Origin: CAZEDU01 sp964511185
Lineage (GTDB): Bacteria; Myxococcota; Myxococcia; Myxococcales; Myxococcaceae
Reading direction: 5' to 3'
NCBI GenBank assembly: GCA_964511185.1
Contig: CAZEDU010000104.1
Location: 1 to 17,871 of the forward strand
DNA length: 17,871 bases
The translations under genes and the position numbers were made by a program. The first letter of the stretch is position 1; the number at the start of each line of letters is the position of its first letter. This document shows positions 1 to 8,085 of this stretch, one piece after another. The notes under the pieces were generated by a model. It was not told the origin of the DNA. It worked only from the letters and a program-made list of their open reading frames with translations, and did no database searches.

Positions 1-495
1 CTCCTTCAGGTTGTGCGCCTTCTCGGTGTTGAGCGCGAGGATCTGGTACGCGACGTCCTCTTCGGGGAGCACGAGCGCGACGACCGACTTCGCGCCGAGC
101 AGCTTCATCGCGCCGAGCCGGTGGTTGCCGTTCGGGGTCCAGTACTTGCCGTCCTTGCGGATGGCGATCATCGGGTCCAGGTAGCGGTCCACCCGCTCCA
201 TCGCGTCGGCGAGCTTCTTGACGTGCGCCTCGGAGCGATCGCGTTGGTAGGGGGTCGGCTCGACCTTGTCGATGGGCAGCGCCGACAGCACCACCGTGTG
301 TCCGCCCAGCGGGTCGCGGTAGATGGCGAGCGCGGAGCCGCCGTCGGCGCGGACCGCCTCGGCGAGGGATTCGCCCTCGCTGTTTCCCTGCGCGACGTCC
401 GAGGGCGTCAGGCCCTTGCTGCCGACGTCGACCTTCTTGCGGCGGGGTTTGCGCTTCGGCTTGCCGGGTGCTGCGGCGCGCGGTTTGGCTCCCAT
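1..495 (-). CDS. ParB-like nuclease-domain protein, C-terminus cut by window edge
   Basis: The first 165 residues are visible; the gene continues beyond base 1. The N-terminal tail (about residues 4-21) is strongly basic. A ParB/Srx-fold domain follows from about residue 68: the segment IDKVEPTPYQRD resembles the start of ParB N-terminal domains, and NGNHRLGAMKLLGAKS (122-137) matches the ParB box II pattern, here with NHR in place of the usual ERR. The ATG at 495 is well supported by AAGGAG just upstream. The gene lies 80 bp downstream of pmbA on the same strand and could be read through from the tldD-pmbA unit. No parA-like gene is visible, and the short lead-in before the domain differs from chromosomal ParB, so a stand-alone ParB-like nuclease or nucleotide-binding protein is more likely than the segregation protein. 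The family call is confident; the function is unknown. Confidence 0.8.
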   Translation of the reverse strand, partial: MGAKPRAAAPGKPKRKPRRKKVDVGSKGLTPSDVAQGNSEGESLAEAVRADGGSALAIYRDPLGGHTVVLSALPIDKVEPTPYQRDRSEAHVKKLADAMERVDRYLDPMIAIRKDGKYWTPNGNHRLGAMKLLGAKSVVALVLPEEDVAYQILALNTEKAHNLKE

Positions 496-575
496 CGAGG
501 CTCCTTTGCCCCGAACCTCGAAATGGTTGAGCCCTTCGTCAAGTGAATTGCGCTTTTCGGCGGCGGCGCTTTTGT

Positions 576-1931
576 CTACTCGCCGCTGACGGTGAGCTCG
601 GCGAACCGCAACGTGGGCGCGGCGGTCGAGCCGCGGAACTCGAGGTCGTTGCCGACCGCGTCGAGCCCCTGGAGCATCTGAAGCATGTTGCCCGCCACCG
701 TGACCTCTTGCACCGGGAAGGCCAGCTCGCCGTTCTCGATCCACAGCCCGTTCGCGCCGCGCGAGTACTCGCCGGTGACCGGGTTGGCGCCGCGGCCGAG
801 AATCGCGGTGACGTAGAAGCCGTTCTTCACCTCGGAGATGATCTCTTCGGGCGAACGCGAGCCCGCTTCCGAGCCCGCTTCGAGGTACAGGTTGTTGGTG
901 CCGATCGACGGCAGCGACCGGTAGCCGCGCGCCGCGTTGCCGGTGGTCTGCGCCTTCGCCTTGCGCGCGGTGAAGGTGTCGTAGAGGAACGACTTCAAGA
1001 TGCCGTTCTGAATGATGGCCGTGCGCCGCGTGGCGACCCCTTCGCCGTCGAAGGGCGAGGTGCCGATGCCGCGCTCGAGCCGCCCGTCGTCGACGACGGT
1101 GAGCCAGTCGGGGCCGACCCGCTTGCCGAGCAGCGGGGCGAAGAACGACGACTTCTTGAACACCGCGTCGCCGTTGGCCGCCTCGGCGATGCTGCCGACG
1201 AACCCGGCGGCCATGCGCGGGTCGAAGACCACCGGCACCCGCTGTGACTTCACCTTGCGCGCGCCGAGCATGCGGGCCGCGCGCCGCGCCGCTTCACGGC
1301 CGATGGTCTCGGCCGAGTCGAGCGCGTCGAGGTGTCGCTTGTAGTCGACCCAGTAGCTGGTCTGGAGCTGCTGCCCGTCGGACGCGACCGGCACGGCGTA
1401 GAGGTAGACGTACGTGCTCGAGAAGCCTCCGGCCATGCCTTCGGAGGACGCGAGGTAGACGTCGGAGACCGAGTCGCCGGCGCCCACGCTCTCGAACCGG
1501 GTGACGCGCGGGTCCGTCGCGCGCGCGGCCTTTTCGATCTCGAGCGCGGTCTTCACCTTCCAGTCCGGCGCGAGGTTCGCGACCGCCTCGTCGAACATGC
1601 CCGCCAGCGCCTCGGGCTTGGCGAGCTCTTTCGCTCCCGGCAGCCCGTTCAGCTTGTTCGGCGCCGCCGCCTGCGCCAGCTCGACGGCCCGGTCGACGAA
1701 GGTGTCGAGGTGCGCCGGGTCGAAGTCGGACGTGTACGCGAAGCCCAGGCGGCCCCGGACGAACACGCGCACGCCGGCGCCCTTCGAGGTCGACTGGGTG
1801 AGGTCTTCGATCTCGCCGTCGCGCACCCGCACCGACGACTGCCGGCCCGTCTCGAGGAACACCTCGGCCTGCCCGGCGCCCTGGCGCTTCGCCCGCTTCA
1901 AGATGCGCTTGGCGATTTGAGCGTGGTTCAT
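576..1931 (-). CDS. pmbA: TldE/PmbA, non-catalytic subunit of the TldD/E metalloprotease
   Basis: This 451-residue protein matches the usual length of PmbA/TldE (about 450). The N-terminal half has the family pattern of an aminopeptidase-like domain (AEVFLETGRQSSVRVRDGEI, GAGVRVFVRGRLGFAYTSD). The C-terminal half has the conserved core around VVDDGRLERGIGTSPFDGEG and the closing GNDLEFRGSTAAPTLRF. The HExxxH motif seen in its partner is missing: the equivalent position reads PRMAAGFVGSIAEAANGD. That is normal for TldE, which supports rather than performs catalysis. In other bacteria the TldD/TldE pair cleaves unfolded peptides, matures microcin B17 and degrades the CcdA antitoxin. Its ATG follows the tldD stop directly (TAAATG), so the two are surely co-translated. 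The local substrate is unknown, since no RiPP or toxin-antitoxin gene is visible here. Confidence 0.93.
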   Translation of the reverse strand: MNHAQIAKRILKRAKRQGAGQAEVFLETGRQSSVRVRDGEIEDLTQSTSKGAGVRVFVRGRLGFAYTSDFDPAHLDTFVDRAVELAQAAAPNKLNGLPGAKELAKPEALAGMFDEAVANLAPDWKVKTALEIEKAARATDPRVTRFESVGAGDSVSDVYLASSEGMAGGFSSTYVYLYAVPVASDGQQLQTSYWVDYKRHLDALDSAETIGREAARRAARMLGARKVKSQRVPVVFDPRMAAGFVGSIAEAANGDAVFKKSSFFAPLLGKRVGPDWLTVVDDGRLERGIGTSPFDGEGVATRRTAIIQNGILKSFLYDTFTARKAKAQTTGNAARGYRSLPSIGTNNLYLEAGSEAGSRSPEEIISEVKNGFYVTAILGRGANPVTGEYSRGANGLWIENGELAFPVQEVTVAGNMLQMLQGLDAVGNDLEFRGSTAAPTLRFAELTVSGE

Positions 1932-3392
1932 TTACCGGCCCCCCGCGACGCGCGTGCCGCCCACCGTCATGTGGTCGATCCGCAGGGTGGGCAGCCCCAC
2001 GCCGACCGGCACCGACTGGCCGTCCTTGCCGCAGGTGCCCAGGCCCGGGTCGGGCATCGGGTCGTTCCCCACCGCGGTGACGTTCTGGAGCGCCTCGGGC
2101 CCGACGCCGATCAGCGTGGCGCCCTTCACCGGCCGGCCGAGCTTGCCGTTCTCGATCTCGTAGGCCTCGCTCACCTCGAAGACGAAGTTGCCGTTGGTGA
2201 TGTCCACCTGGCCGCCGCCGAAGTGCGCGCAATACAGCCCCTTCTGGACCGACCGGAGGATGTCCTCGGGGGCCTCGTCGCCCGGCGCCAGATAGGTGTT
2301 GGTCATGCGCGGCATCGGCATGTGGCGGAACGACTCGCGCCGGCCGCTGCCGGTGCTCTTCTTGCCCATCAGCTTCGCGTTGAGCGCGTCGTACATGTAG
2401 CCCTTCAGCTCGCCGCGCTCGATGAGCACCTTCCACTCGCCTGGGTTGCCTTCGTCGTCGACGTTGAGTGAGCCGCGCCCGTTGGCGACCGTGCCGTCGT
2501 CGATGACCGTCACCTTGTCGGACGCGACCTTCTGCCCGAGCTTGCCGGCGAAGAGCGAGGTCTGCTTGCGAATGAAGTCGGCCTCCAGCCCGTGGCCGAC
2601 CGCCTCGTGCAGGAGGATGCCGCTCCAGCCCGGCGCGAGCACCACCGTCTGCTGCCCCGCCTGCGCGTCGACCGCGCCGAGCGTGCTCACCGCTTGCCGC
2701 GCCGCCTCGCGGGCCACGCGCTCGGGCGTGAACGTGTCGAAGTGCGAGAAGGGCACGCGCCCGCCGCCGCCGTAGAAGCCGGTGCGCCGCTCCTTGTTCT
2801 TGCCCTCCGCGACCACGTGCGTCGACAGCCGGCAGAGGTCCTGGTGGTCCTCGGCGAGCCGGCCTTCGGTGTTGGCGATCCAGATGTGCTTGCTGACGTC
2901 GGCGTAGGTCGCGGTGACCTGCTTGACGCGCGGGTCGAACCTGCGCGCCGCCTTGTTGGCGCGGACGACCAGCTCGGCCTTCTTCGCCACCTCGACGTCG
3001 GCGAGCGGCGTGTCGACGCGGTAGTAGCTCGGCGCGGGCGCGCGGCTCACCGAGAAGCTCTGCTCCGAGCCGCCGCCCTGCGCGACCAGCGCCGCCGTCT
3101 GCGCCGCGCGCAACAGGGCATCGTCGTTGAGATCGTCGGAGTAGGCGTAGCCGACCTTGCCGCCCGCGATGACGCGGATGCCTACGCCCTGCGTGAGCCC
3201 GGTCTGCGCGCTCTTGATCTTCTCTTCCTCGAGGACGACCGCGGTCGAGATCGCCCGCTCGACGTAGACCTCGGCGAGCTCGCCGCCGCGCGACATCGCG
3301 GCCGAGAGCAGCCGCTCCATCATGGCCGGCGAGAGGGGAGCGGGCGTGCGCTTCGGCGCGGATGTCTTCAAGGCAGCAGCGCGTTTGGACAT
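1932..3392 (-). CDS. tldD: TldD zinc metalloprotease subunit
   Basis: This is the catalytic subunit of the TldD/E peptidase. From the ATG at 3392 it has 486 residues, close to the 481 of the E. coli enzyme. The zinc motif HEAVGHGLEADF is at about 262-273 (H262, E263, H267). The C-terminal GTCGKDGQSVPVGVG places a cysteine at about 454, matching the cysteine zinc ligand known from E. coli TldD. A longer frame begins with TTG at 3428, but its first residues look unlike the family, so the ATG was preferred; neither start has a well-spaced ribosome binding site (a GGAGG lies about 20 nt upstream of the ATG). It heads the tldD-pmbA unit. Upstream is a long divergent intergenic region with an inverted repeat 28 bp from the start codon. 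Confidence 0.94.
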   Translation of the reverse strand: MSKRAAALKTSAPKRTPAPLSPAMMERLLSAAMSRGGELAEVYVERAISTAVVLEEEKIKSAQTGLTQGVGIRVIAGGKVGYAYSDDLNDDALLRAAQTAALVAQGGGSEQSFSVSRAPAPSYYRVDTPLADVEVAKKAELVVRANKAARRFDPRVKQVTATYADVSKHIWIANTEGRLAEDHQDLCRLSTHVVAEGKNKERRTGFYGGGGRVPFSHFDTFTPERVAREAARQAVSTLGAVDAQAGQQTVVLAPGWSGILLHEAVGHGLEADFIRKQTSLFAGKLGQKVASDKVTVIDDGTVANGRGSLNVDDEGNPGEWKVLIERGELKGYMYDALNAKLMGKKSTGSGRRESFRHMPMPRMTNTYLAPGDEAPEDILRSVQKGLYCAHFGGGQVDITNGNFVFEVSEAYEIENGKLGRPVKGATLIGVGPEALQNVTAVGNDPMPDPGLGTCGKDGQSVPVGVGLPTLRIDHMTVGGTRVAGGR

Positions 3393-3419
3393 GGGCGGGA
3401 CGTTAACGGCGCCCCTCCA

Positions 3420-3436
3420 GGTCGGCAACGCCGACC
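3420..3436. repeat. 17-bp perfect inverted repeat upstream of tldD
   Basis: GGTCGGC, then AAC, then GCCGACC: a 7-bp perfect stem with a 3-nt loop. It starts 28 bp upstream of the tldD start codon. It could be a regulator binding site or a 5'-leader hairpin. In such GC-rich DNA a chance 7-bp stem is not rare, so a function is only a suggestion. Confidence 0.5.
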
Positions 3437-3504
3437 GACGGCTCTCCAGCTGTCCGTGGTGCGACCAGGCAACGGCGCAGGGGCCCGAGGGGGTGTTTAA
3501 GGCC

Positions 3505-3636
3505 GTTCACGTCGCCGACGCCGTCAACGACGACGTCTACGTCTACGTCTACGTCTACGTTGACGTTGACGTTGACGTTGACGTTGACGTTGACGTGAGC
3601 GTTGACGTGAGCGTTGACGTGAACGGCGACGGCGAC
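3505..3636. repeat. Tandem hexanucleotide tract (GTCTAC)4(GTTGAC)6 with degenerate flanks
   Basis: The clean core starts at 3535: four GTCTAC units (3535-3558), then six GTTGAC units (3559-3594). Next come alternating GTGAGC, GTTGAC, GTGAGC, GTTGAC, then GTGAAC, GGCGAC, GGCGAC (to 3636). Imperfect units in the same 6-bp phase precede it (GTTCAC, GTCGCC, GACGCC, GTCAAC, GACGAC, from 3505). In total about 22 units over 132 bp keep one register. The block structure suggests growth by replication slippage with later point changes. It is lower in GC than its surroundings and lies between divergent genes. Whether it affects either promoter cannot be told from sequence. Confidence 0.95.
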
Positions 3637-3733
3637 GGCCTGCAACGCCCGAAATCTTCACGTCCACGCATCCAAGCGCCTTGCGCCCTTCCCACCTGTG
3701 GCAGCCACCGATAGACTCACCCGTCTCGTCCCG

Positions 3734-5959
3734 ATGCCTCCTCGTAAGCCGCTCTCCTCGCGCGCCCAAGCCCCTCGTTCCAACCCGGACGCGACGCAGA
3801 AGAGCCAATCGCCTTTCCCGCCCGAAGAGCCGTTGGAGGGCTCGCCGGCGGACGAGGGAGAGGACTCCAGCGCGCTCGACGAGCTGGAAGACGCCGAGGG
3901 TTTCGAGCCACCCGACGACGTGAGCGACGAAGCGTTCGAGGACGAGGACTTCGACGACGAAGACTTCGACGCTCCCGAGGACGACGACCAAGACGACGAC
4001 GCGCCGGCGCTGGGGGACGACGAAGTCGCCGGCACGATGCACCTCGACGACGACGAGGATCGGGTCGAGCCCACCGACGATCCCGACCTCGACGGCGCCC
4101 CCGGGGCCGCCATACCGCCTCGCTCCAGGACCGCCACCCGCATCGCGGCGATGGAGGCAGTGGAGGAAGAGCACGAGGCCCTGGCGGACACCACGCGCGC
4201 GGGCCGCCCGGTCAAGCTGGAGCTCACCGCCGGGCCCGACGCCGGGCAGAGCCACAAGTTCAACGGCGTGCGCATGGTGGTCGGGCGCGTGGTGGGCTGC
4301 GACATTCGCCTGACCGATCAGAGCGTCTCGCGCCGCCACCTCGAGCTGGTGGGCAGCGAGGCGGGCGTCTTGCTGCGCGACCTGGGGAGCGGCAACGGCA
4401 CCAAGGTGAACGGCGAGCGCGTGACGGAGCGGCTGCTCGAGCACGGCGACGAGGTGGCGCTCGGCAAGACGCGCTTCAGGGTGATCGACGAGCTGACCGC
4501 GTTGAAAGAAGCGGTGCAGCAGCCGGTGATGCCGCCCGACGAGGTGGGTGACGAAGAGGCGGCGGAAGAAGCGTCCTCCACCGAATCGTCCGACGTCGGC
4601 GAGCCGTCCGAGCCGAGCCGCGGGCCGCCGTCGAGCGGCAGCGTCGCCCAGGCCCCCGCCGGGCCGCCGGAGCTGCCGATCCCGTCGGTCATTCAGGAGC
4701 GCCCGCGCACCCACGTCTGGTTCGCGCGGTTTCGAGCGCTCCCGCCCAAGCAGCGCATCGTCGTCGCCGGCGCGCTCGTGCTGGTGGTCGCCGCGTTCGT
4801 CGCGCTGGCGCGCTTCGGTCCCTGGGCGCCGAACCCGGCCCGCATCGAAGCGCAGACGATGTTGGTCGAGGCCAAGGCGGCGCTCGAGCAGAAATCCTAC
4901 GCCGAGGCGATGCGCCTGGCCGAGCAGGCGGAGCGCCAGTTCCCAGGCATCGATCTCGAAGGCGTCCGCAAGCGCGCCCGGGAGCTGCTCGCCGCGCAGA
5001 AGGCCTTCGAGTCGGTTCGCGCGCTCGCCGCCTCGGGTCAGCTGGACCAGGCGCGCGACGAGCTGGCGCAGCTCCACCTGGCGCGGCTGGGGACGGACGA
5101 AGACCGCGCGGCGCTGGCCGCCGAGCTGGACACCCGGCAGCGCGAGCAGCTGCGGGCCCAGGTGCGCGCCGCGCTCGCGGAAGGCGATCTGGAGGGCGCG
5201 GCGAGCTTGAGCGCCGCCTTGCCGCAGGCGGAGCAGGACCAGCTGCGCGCCGACTTCGACCAGGCGCGCGTCGCGCTGGAACGCCAGAGACGAGAGGAAG
5301 AGGCGAGGCTGAAGGACTCGCAGAAGTCGCAGCGCCAGCGCGCCAGAGCGCAGAAGCAGGTCCAGGTCGACGCGCTGTTCGCTGGCGTCGCGCGGAAGTT
5401 CCACGCGGGCGAGTACGAGCGCGCCGCCGTCGAGTGCGATCGCGTCGCGGACGAGCACCGCGGCAACGAAGAGGTCCGCCTGCGCGCCAAGGAGCTGAAG
5501 GTGCTCATCCCCGGCTTCGGCCGGAACTTCGAGGACGGGCACCGGAAGTTTCGCGCCGGCCAGCTGGTGAGCGCGGCGAAGCCGCTCAAGCGGGCGAAGG
5601 AGCTCTACGAGCAGATCGGTTTCCCGGGCGCGCTCGGCTCGCAGATCGACGAAGAGCTGCTCGCCTCGTCCATCGCGGCGGGCAAGGAGGCGCTCCACCG
5701 CGACGAGCTGGCCGTCGCCGCGGGCCACTTCCGGCAGGCCGCCGCGCTGGATGCGAAGGACGCGCGCACGTCGGAGGGGCTCGAGCGATTGCGCGAGCGG
5801 GCCGAGAAGGCGATGGAAGACGCCACCGCGGTGGCGTCCAGCAACCCGCGCGCGGCGATGCAGAAGCTCAAGGCGGTGCTCGCCGCCGTCGCGCCGGGCA
5901 CCCCGTTGTATCGGCGCGCGCGTGCGCAGCTCGACGCGCTGGAGAAAGCCAACCCGTGA
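3734..5959 (+). CDS. FHA-domain transmembrane protein with periplasmic helical-repeat region
   Basis: This 741-residue protein has a clear modular layout. Residues about 32-122 are very acidic and probably disordered (runs of D and E). An FHA phosphothreonine-binding domain spans about 159-253, with conserved GR (184-185), SVSRRH (197-202) and GSGNGTKVNG (218-227). A disordered Pro/Ser/Glu linker follows. One membrane helix lies at about 341-361 and is preceded by Arg/Lys residues, which places the FHA domain in the cytoplasm. The rest (about 366-741) is helical, with TPR-like repeats (EAKAALEQKSYAEAMRLAEQA) and a charged coiled coil near 512-552, and should be periplasmic. FHA domains usually read Ser/Thr-kinase phosphorylation, so a link from kinase signalling to an envelope assembly is plausible. 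The ATG at 3734 was chosen; a GTG at 3698 would add 12 residues. Neither has a clear ribosome site. It overlaps the next gene by GTGA. Confidence 0.85.
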   Translation: MPPRKPLSSRAQAPRSNPDATQKSQSPFPPEEPLEGSPADEGEDSSALDELEDAEGFEPPDDVSDEAFEDEDFDDEDFDAPEDDDQDDDAPALGDDEVAGTMHLDDDEDRVEPTDDPDLDGAPGAAIPPRSRTATRIAAMEAVEEEHEALADTTRAGRPVKLELTAGPDAGQSHKFNGVRMVVGRVVGCDIRLTDQSVSRRHLELVGSEAGVLLRDLGSGNGTKVNGERVTERLLEHGDEVALGKTRFRVIDELTALKEAVQQPVMPPDEVGDEEAAEEASSTESSDVGEPSEPSRGPPSSGSVAQAPAGPPELPIPSVIQERPRTHVWFARFRALPPKQRIVVAGALVLVVAAFVALARFGPWAPNPARIEAQTMLVEAKAALEQKSYAEAMRLAEQAERQFPGIDLEGVRKRARELLAAQKAFESVRALAASGQLDQARDELAQLHLARLGTDEDRAALAAELDTRQREQLRAQVRAALAEGDLEGAASLSAALPQAEQDQLRADFDQARVALERQRREEEARLKDSQKSQRQRARAQKQVQVDALFAGVARKFHAGEYERAAVECDRVADEHRGNEEVRLRAKELKVLIPGFGRNFEDGHRKFRAGQLVSAAKPLKRAKELYEQIGFPGALGSQIDEELLASSIAAGKEALHRDELAVAAGHFRQAAALDAKDARTSEGLERLRERAEKAMEDATAVASSNPRAAMQKLKAVLAAVAPGTPLYRRARAQLDALEKANP

Positions 5960-6447
5960 ACCGCAATCGCCTCATCGGCCTCGGCTTGGCCATCGCCGCC
6001 GGCGCCCTGGTGTTGATCCTCTGGCCTCGGCAGCCCGCCAGCGTCGAAGACCTGATCACGCAGAAGGTGATGAACATGGTCCGCGCCGCCGAGGACAAGG
6101 CGCTGGGCGACGTGATGGCGGAGATCTCCGAGAAGTTTCGCTCGGAGGAGGGCTGGTCGAAGGACGAGGTGAAGGGCGTGATGGCCGCTCAGCTGTTCCG
6201 CGGCAACTGGGTCCGCATCTTCCCGACCGGGCTCAAGGTGACGGTGCTCTCCGTCGACGAAGCGCAGATGAACGGCACGTTCCTCTTCGGCCGCTCCAAC
6301 GCCAAGCAGCTCGCGGAGCTCGCGCGCGACAGCGTGATGTCGGCCTACGAGATCGAAGCGAAGGCCCAGCGCGAGGCGGACGGAGCGTGGCGCTTCGTCT
6401 GGGCGCGCCACCGTCCCGTCGACGGCAGCGCGCTCCTGGGCCGCTAA
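5956..6447 (+). CDS. Small membrane-anchored NTF2-like protein
   Basis: The protein has 163 residues, starting with GTG that overlaps the TGA stop of the FHA gene, so translation is coupled. One N-terminal membrane helix (about 5-22, LIGLGLAIAAGALVLILW) anchors a compact domain. Its pattern of an N-terminal helix (MNMVRAAEDKALGDVMAEIS), a central helix (GWSKDEVKGVMAAQLF) and strands ending in GAWRFVWARHRPV is typical of NTF2/SnoaL-like cone folds. No catalytic residues can be picked out, and such extra-cytoplasmic members often just bind ligands or partners. The tight coupling suggests it works with the FHA/TPR protein, with both exposing a periplasmic domain. The fold call is from pattern, not a search. 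The gene ends 5 bp from the convergent TPR gene. Confidence 0.75.
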   Translation: MNRNRLIGLGLAIAAGALVLILWPRQPASVEDLITQKVMNMVRAAEDKALGDVMAEISEKFRSEEGWSKDEVKGVMAAQLFRGNWVRIFPTGLKVTVLSVDEAQMNGTFLFGRSNAKQLAELARDSVMSAYEIEAKAQREADGAWRFVWARHRPVDGSALLGR

Positions 6448-6452
6448 AGCCG

Positions 6453-8042
6453 CTACTGGATGATCGGCTTGGCCTCTTCCATCCACAGCTTGGCCATCGG
6501 CTTCTGGCCCGCGGCGTTGAGGCGCTTGCTCACGTCGTCGAGGATCGCGACCAGCTGCTCGCGCGGCGCCTGCTGCGAGCGCAGCTTGGAGAGCGCGAAC
6601 GCGAAGTTCTGGCAGCCGGCGGCGAAGTCCTTCTTCGCGAACAGCGTGTCGCCCATCGCCAGGTACGCCTCGGCCAGCTGCCCGCTGCCATCCGGCGGGG
6701 TGATGGCCTGGAGCGACTCGGCGGCCTTGTCGTAGTTCTTCTGGCTCAAGTACAGCGCGCCCTTCGCCAGGTGCGCGCGGAACAGGTTCACGTTCTCGGC
6801 GGCGACGGCGCGGTCGTACGCCGCGAGCGCCTCGTCGTTCTTGCCCGCCGCGCGCAGGACGTCGCCGCGCGCGATCCAGAAGCGGTCGTCGCGGTCCAGC
6901 GCCCCGACTTCCTTGCCGTCGGTGGTGGTGCTCTTCACGTCCTTGAAGTGGGCCTCGTAGGCGTCGAGCAGGCCCTGCGCGGCGTCCATGTTGCCGGCGG
7001 CGACGAGCAGCTGCGCGCCGTCGAAGTAGAGCATCGGCGCCGTCTTGCGCAGCGCGATCGCCGCCTTGAACGCGTCGACCGCGCCCGGGTCCTTCTTGGC
7101 CGCGAGCGCGCGGGCCTTGGCGAAGGCCGCGTAGTGCTCGTCGGGGACGAGCTGCAGCGCCTGGGTCGCGAGCCCAACCGCCTCGTCCGACTTGCTCTCG
7201 AAGTTGGCCAGCTCGGCGCGGAGCGCGAACAGGCGGGCCTTGAGCGCCGGCGTCAGCTCGGCCTCGATGGCGGTCAGCTCCGTGGCGGTGTCGACGGCGT
7301 CCTTCACCTGCTGCCGGCGGTACACCTGCGCGATCGATCGGGTGAGGCGCGCGCGCAGGTGCTCGGGGTTGGTGCTGATGGTCTTGTTCAGCGTGTCGAG
7401 CGCCTGCGGCAGCGCCCCTTCATCGAGCAGCGCCTCGCCGAAAGAGACCGAGAAGCGCGGGTCCTTCCAGCCCTTGTCGATCGCCTTGGCGAAGGCGACC
7501 CTCGCGGTCGGCAGGTTGCCCATCTGCCGCTGCGCCAGCGCCTGCACGTAGAAGAGCAGGGCGCTGCTGGCGCCTTTCTGGCGCAGCCCTTCGATGTACG
7601 CGTCGGCCTCCGGGGCCTTGTCGGCGGCGACGAGGTGCAGCGCGTGCGTGCCGTAGCGCTCCTCGGACTTCGAGTCCTTCGCCTCGGCGACCTGGAGCGC
7701 CTCCTTGGCCTTCGCGTCGGCGCCCGAGACGCGGTGCACCAGCCACTGCTCGGTGTAGAGCGCGGCGGCGAGCGCCTTGCCGTCGGGGGAGTCGGCGTCG
7801 ACCTTGAAGAGCGCCTCGAGCTCGGCGAGCGCGCTCTCGATGTCCTTCGGGTTGTCGCGCAGCGCCAGCGCGCGGGCTTCCTTCATGCGGTCGGCGGTCT
7901 CCTTCCGCGTCGCGCCGCGCTGGTAGACGAAGTAGACGGCGCCGGCCAGCAGCGCGCCAACCACCAGTACCTGGATCATTGCCGAGGAGAAGCTCTCCCG
8001 CTTCTTCCAGTCCTTGCGAAGCTCGTCTTGCGCAACAGCCAT
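6453..8042 (-). CDS. Membrane-anchored TPR-repeat protein
   Basis: The protein has 529 residues from the ATG at 8042, which has GGAGG at good spacing; an upstream in-frame start at 8063 would disrupt this. A single membrane helix (about 22-41) follows a charged N-terminus, and the rest is alpha-helical repeats. Typical TPR segments include ARVAFAKAIDKGWKDPRFSV, ALDTLNKTISTNPEHLRARL and AEAYLAMGDTLFAKKDFAAG. The repeats are predicted to face the periplasm. TPR regions act as protein-protein scaffolds; no enzyme motif is seen, so no specific role is assigned. It ends 5 bp from the convergent NTF2-like gene, so transcripts of the two units may overlap. It has its own promoter candidate upstream. 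Confidence 0.85.
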   Translation of the reverse strand: MAVAQDELRKDWKKRESFSSAMIQVLVVGALLAGAVYFVYQRGATRKETADRMKEARALALRDNPKDIESALAELEALFKVDADSPDGKALAAALYTEQWLVHRVSGADAKAKEALQVAEAKDSKSEERYGTHALHLVAADKAPEADAYIEGLRQKGASSALLFYVQALAQRQMGNLPTARVAFAKAIDKGWKDPRFSVSFGEALLDEGALPQALDTLNKTISTNPEHLRARLTRSIAQVYRRQQVKDAVDTATELTAIEAELTPALKARLFALRAELANFESKSDEAVGLATQALQLVPDEHYAAFAKARALAAKKDPGAVDAFKAAIALRKTAPMLYFDGAQLLVAAGNMDAAQGLLDAYEAHFKDVKSTTTDGKEVGALDRDDRFWIARGDVLRAAGKNDEALAAYDRAVAAENVNLFRAHLAKGALYLSQKNYDKAAESLQAITPPDGSGQLAEAYLAMGDTLFAKKDFAAGCQNFAFALSKLRSQQAPREQLVAILDDVSKRLNAAGQKPMAKLWMEEAKPIIQ

Positions 8043-8085
8043 CGAAAGCCTCCGTCCCCTCAATGAGCGATGCTGGGGCGAAGGC

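Larger units (their letters stand above)
3393..3733. other. Divergent intergenic region between tldD and the FHA gene
   Basis: About 340 bp separate two divergently transcribed genes, so both promoters should lie here. It contains an inverted repeat near tldD and a long hexamer tract in the middle. I could not find a convincing -35/-10 pair for either gene. Open frames crossing the tract encode only low-complexity VYVYVDVDVD or VNVNVNVD peptides and are not believable genes. The FHA gene frame is closed by TGA codons inside the tract (the last at 3620-3622), so the tract is not part of that gene. Confidence 0.75.

Noticed and set aside
516..540. Promoter for the ParB-like gene (minus strand TTGACG near 540)
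   Set aside because: A TTGACG is present, but no acceptable -10 follows at 16-18 bp.
3505..3636. CRISPR array
   Set aside because: Units are 6 bp with no spacers; this is a microsatellite.
3322..3714. Open frame encoding VYVYVDVDVDVSVD repeats
   Set aside because: It is the hexamer tract translated, starts inside tldD on the opposite strand, and lacks a ribosome site or any domain.
3524..5728. 734-residue minus-strand open frame opposite the FHA gene
   Set aside because: Low-complexity Arg/Gln/Leu composition, and its end is just the translated hexamer tract; the plus strand carries an unmistakable FHA domain.
6440..6475. Bidirectional terminator between the convergent NTF2-like and TPR genes
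   Set aside because: The gap is 5 bp, and only a weak 5-bp stem with a 12-nt loop can be drawn, without T-runs.
5751..8066. 771-residue plus-strand open frame spanning the NTF2-like and TPR genes
   Set aside because: It crosses two convergent real genes and shows no domain; a shadow of GC-rich codon use.
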